Part shown: one piece after another, positions 14,124-14,919 of the stretch
How positions within the stretch are numbered: the stretch's first letter is position 1
Layout: each line of letters opens with the position of its first letter
Origin: Marinilabiliaceae bacterium
GTDB taxonomy: Bacteria > Bacteroidota > Bacteroidia > Bacteroidales > Marinilabiliaceae
Direction of reading: 5' to 3'
Length of the DNA stretch: 14,919 nt
Assembly (NCBI GenBank): GCA_027010905.1
Contig: JALVBA010000010.1
Location: forward strand, 1-14,919
Notes under the pieces: generated by a model
What the model was told of the DNA's origin: nothing
The model's database searches: none
The model's input: only the letters and a program-made list of their open reading frames with translations
Made by a program: the position numbers and the translations under genes

Positions 14124-14201
14124 TCATTCAATAATTCCCAAAATCCAATCACGAGCTGCATCAAATGTACTGAAAGGGCTAACGTTAATCATCTTTGTTC
14201 T
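14124..14201 (-). pseudogene. C-terminal relic of a second STAS-like gene
   Basis: On the minus strand, the bases just after the chemoreceptor stop codon read NVSPFSTFDAARDWILGII and then a stop at 14124. The last residues of the intact STAS-like protein are NVRPFSTFEAARNWILDVI: 14 of 19 positions are identical, and the DNA also matches (for example both contain AGTAC and ATTGGATT at the same places). Recognisable similarity starts near 14190-14200 and nothing of the N-terminal 100 residues remains. The relic is in a different frame from the end of the chemoreceptor. It is therefore a remnant of a tandem paralogue whose 5' part was lost. Confidence 0.75.
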
Positions 14202-14919
14202 AATCAATTCTATAAAAACTAACCATTTGCTTTTGTTCTTCTGTTTGGCTATTCAATTCTTCTGAATTTGCAGATAACTCTTCAATTGCAGTAGCAGTTT
14301 GTTGAATTACACTATTTAACTGTTGAATAGCACTATTAATTTGATTTACCCCATTATCTTGTTCAATACTAGCAGATGCAATTTCTTGTGCCAAATTGGC
14401 TGTTCGTTTAATTTCAGGAAGTATCTGTTTTACTAATTCTCCTACCTTTTCTACAGAATCAAGATTTTCTTTTGCGAGTAATACAATTTCATCTGCAGCC
14501 GTTTTGCTGTTTTCCGCCAATGCTCCAACTTCAGAAGCAACTACAGCAAAACCTTTCCCATGCTCACCTGCTTTTGCAGCTTCCACAGCTGCATTCAGTG
14601 CTAAAATATCTGTTTGAAATGCAATATCTGTTACAATATTTATTTTTTCTGCAATTTTTTTTGTTGTACTAATTGCATTTTCTGATTGTTTACTAACTTC
14701 TAGAATGCCTTGTTGTGCTAAAAGTGCAATCTTTTCTGTTTCTTGTGTATTATCAGTATTTTGGTTAATATTCGCAGCTATCTCTTCCATTGTTGAAGAT
14801 ATTTCTTCTATTGATGTTGCTTGGTCATTTACTCCTTCTGATAATTGTTGTGACGTGGAACTCACTTGCTCACTTCCCTTGGCAATATTATTTGAACTTG
14901 AAATAATACTAGTAATATC
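14200..14919 (-). CDS. Methyl-accepting chemotaxis protein, 3' part
   Basis: The frame is open to the window edge, so the N-terminal part (sensor, membrane segments, HAMP) is missing; the GTG at 14865 is only an internal codon. The 239 visible residues are the cytoplasmic signalling domain: a long helical hairpin with heptad pattern and the tip DIAFQTDILALNAAVEAAKAGE followed by GKGFAVVASEVGALAENS, which contacts CheA and CheW. QATSIEEISSTMEEIAANI and the Glu/Gln-rich C-terminal helix contain likely methylation sites. It ends SFYRID with no CheR-tethering pentapeptide. Two differences from the common tip are Asp in place of the usual Asn (QTD for QTN) and Gly in EVGALA where Arg is common. 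Third codon positions look more AT-rich than in the metabolic genes. The stop codon abuts the STAS relic. Confidence 0.92.
   Translation of the reverse strand, partial: DITSIISSSNNIAKGSEQVSSTSQQLSEGVNDQATSIEEISSTMEEIAANINQNTDNTQETEKIALLAQQGILEVSKQSENAISTTKKIAEKINIVTDIAFQTDILALNAAVEAAKAGEHGKGFAVVASEVGALAENSKTAADEIVLLAKENLDSVEKVGELVKQILPEIKRTANLAQEIASASIEQDNGVNQINSAIQQLNSVIQQTATAIEELSANSEELNSQTEEQKQMVSFYRID

Noticed and set aside
14200..14865. A complete chemotaxis gene starting at the GTG at 14865
   Set aside because: The frame continues upstream to the window edge with typical chemoreceptor helix sequence, so the gene is cut by the window.

Overview
The window looks like a chromosomal segment of a Bacteroidota bacterium, probably Bacteroidales or a close relative. 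The evidence is the gene order thrA - apgM-type gene - thrC, a Bacteroidetes-style promoter (TTTG, 18 bases, TAnnTTTG) before the threonine operon, A-rich start regions without Shine-Dalgarno sequences, and moderately AT-rich DNA with very AT-rich spacers. It is mostly ordinary housekeeping DNA. I see no CRISPR array, insertion sequence, prophage or defence island.

Layout. Positions 1-1685 (+ strand): a doubtful open frame, a B3/4-domain protein and a WalJ/YycJ-like metallo-hydrolase. Positions 1727-3553 (- strand): a secreted DUF4097-type beta-repeat protein and a secreted TPR protein, with a clear terminator between them. Positions 3750-9046 (- strand): the threonine operon. It consists of promoter, a leader peptide not picked out by ordinary ORF calling, bifunctional aspartokinase/homoserine dehydrogenase (thrA), an ApgM-family enzyme proposed to be the homoserine kinase, and threonine synthase (thrC). 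Positions 9195-13550 (+ strand): a XylF-like sugar-binding lipoprotein with its terminator, then a 1078-residue AddA/RecB-like helicase-nuclease. Positions 13601-14919 (- strand): a small STAS-like protein, the C-terminal relic of a second copy of it, and the 3' part of a methyl-accepting chemotaxis protein that runs off the window.

How the genes work together. ThrA makes aspartyl phosphate and later homoserine, the ApgM-type protein probably phosphorylates homoserine in place of ThrB, and ThrC makes threonine. The leader upstream of thrA encodes 21 residues with an Ile-Ile-Thr-Thr-Ser-Thr-Thr-Thr-Thr run. This strongly suggests that the operon senses charged threonine (and perhaps isoleucine) tRNA by ribosome-mediated attenuation. 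The leader RNA can form several hairpins, but none has a classical U-tract, so the switching mechanism is open.

Other points of interest are the STAS relic abutting the chemoreceptor stop codon, and spacers between co-directional genes that are built from short tandem oligomers: GAAAC-rich before the WalJ-like gene, TTTTGC hexamers before apgM, and TGTAACAATTT and CACGAATT units before thrC.
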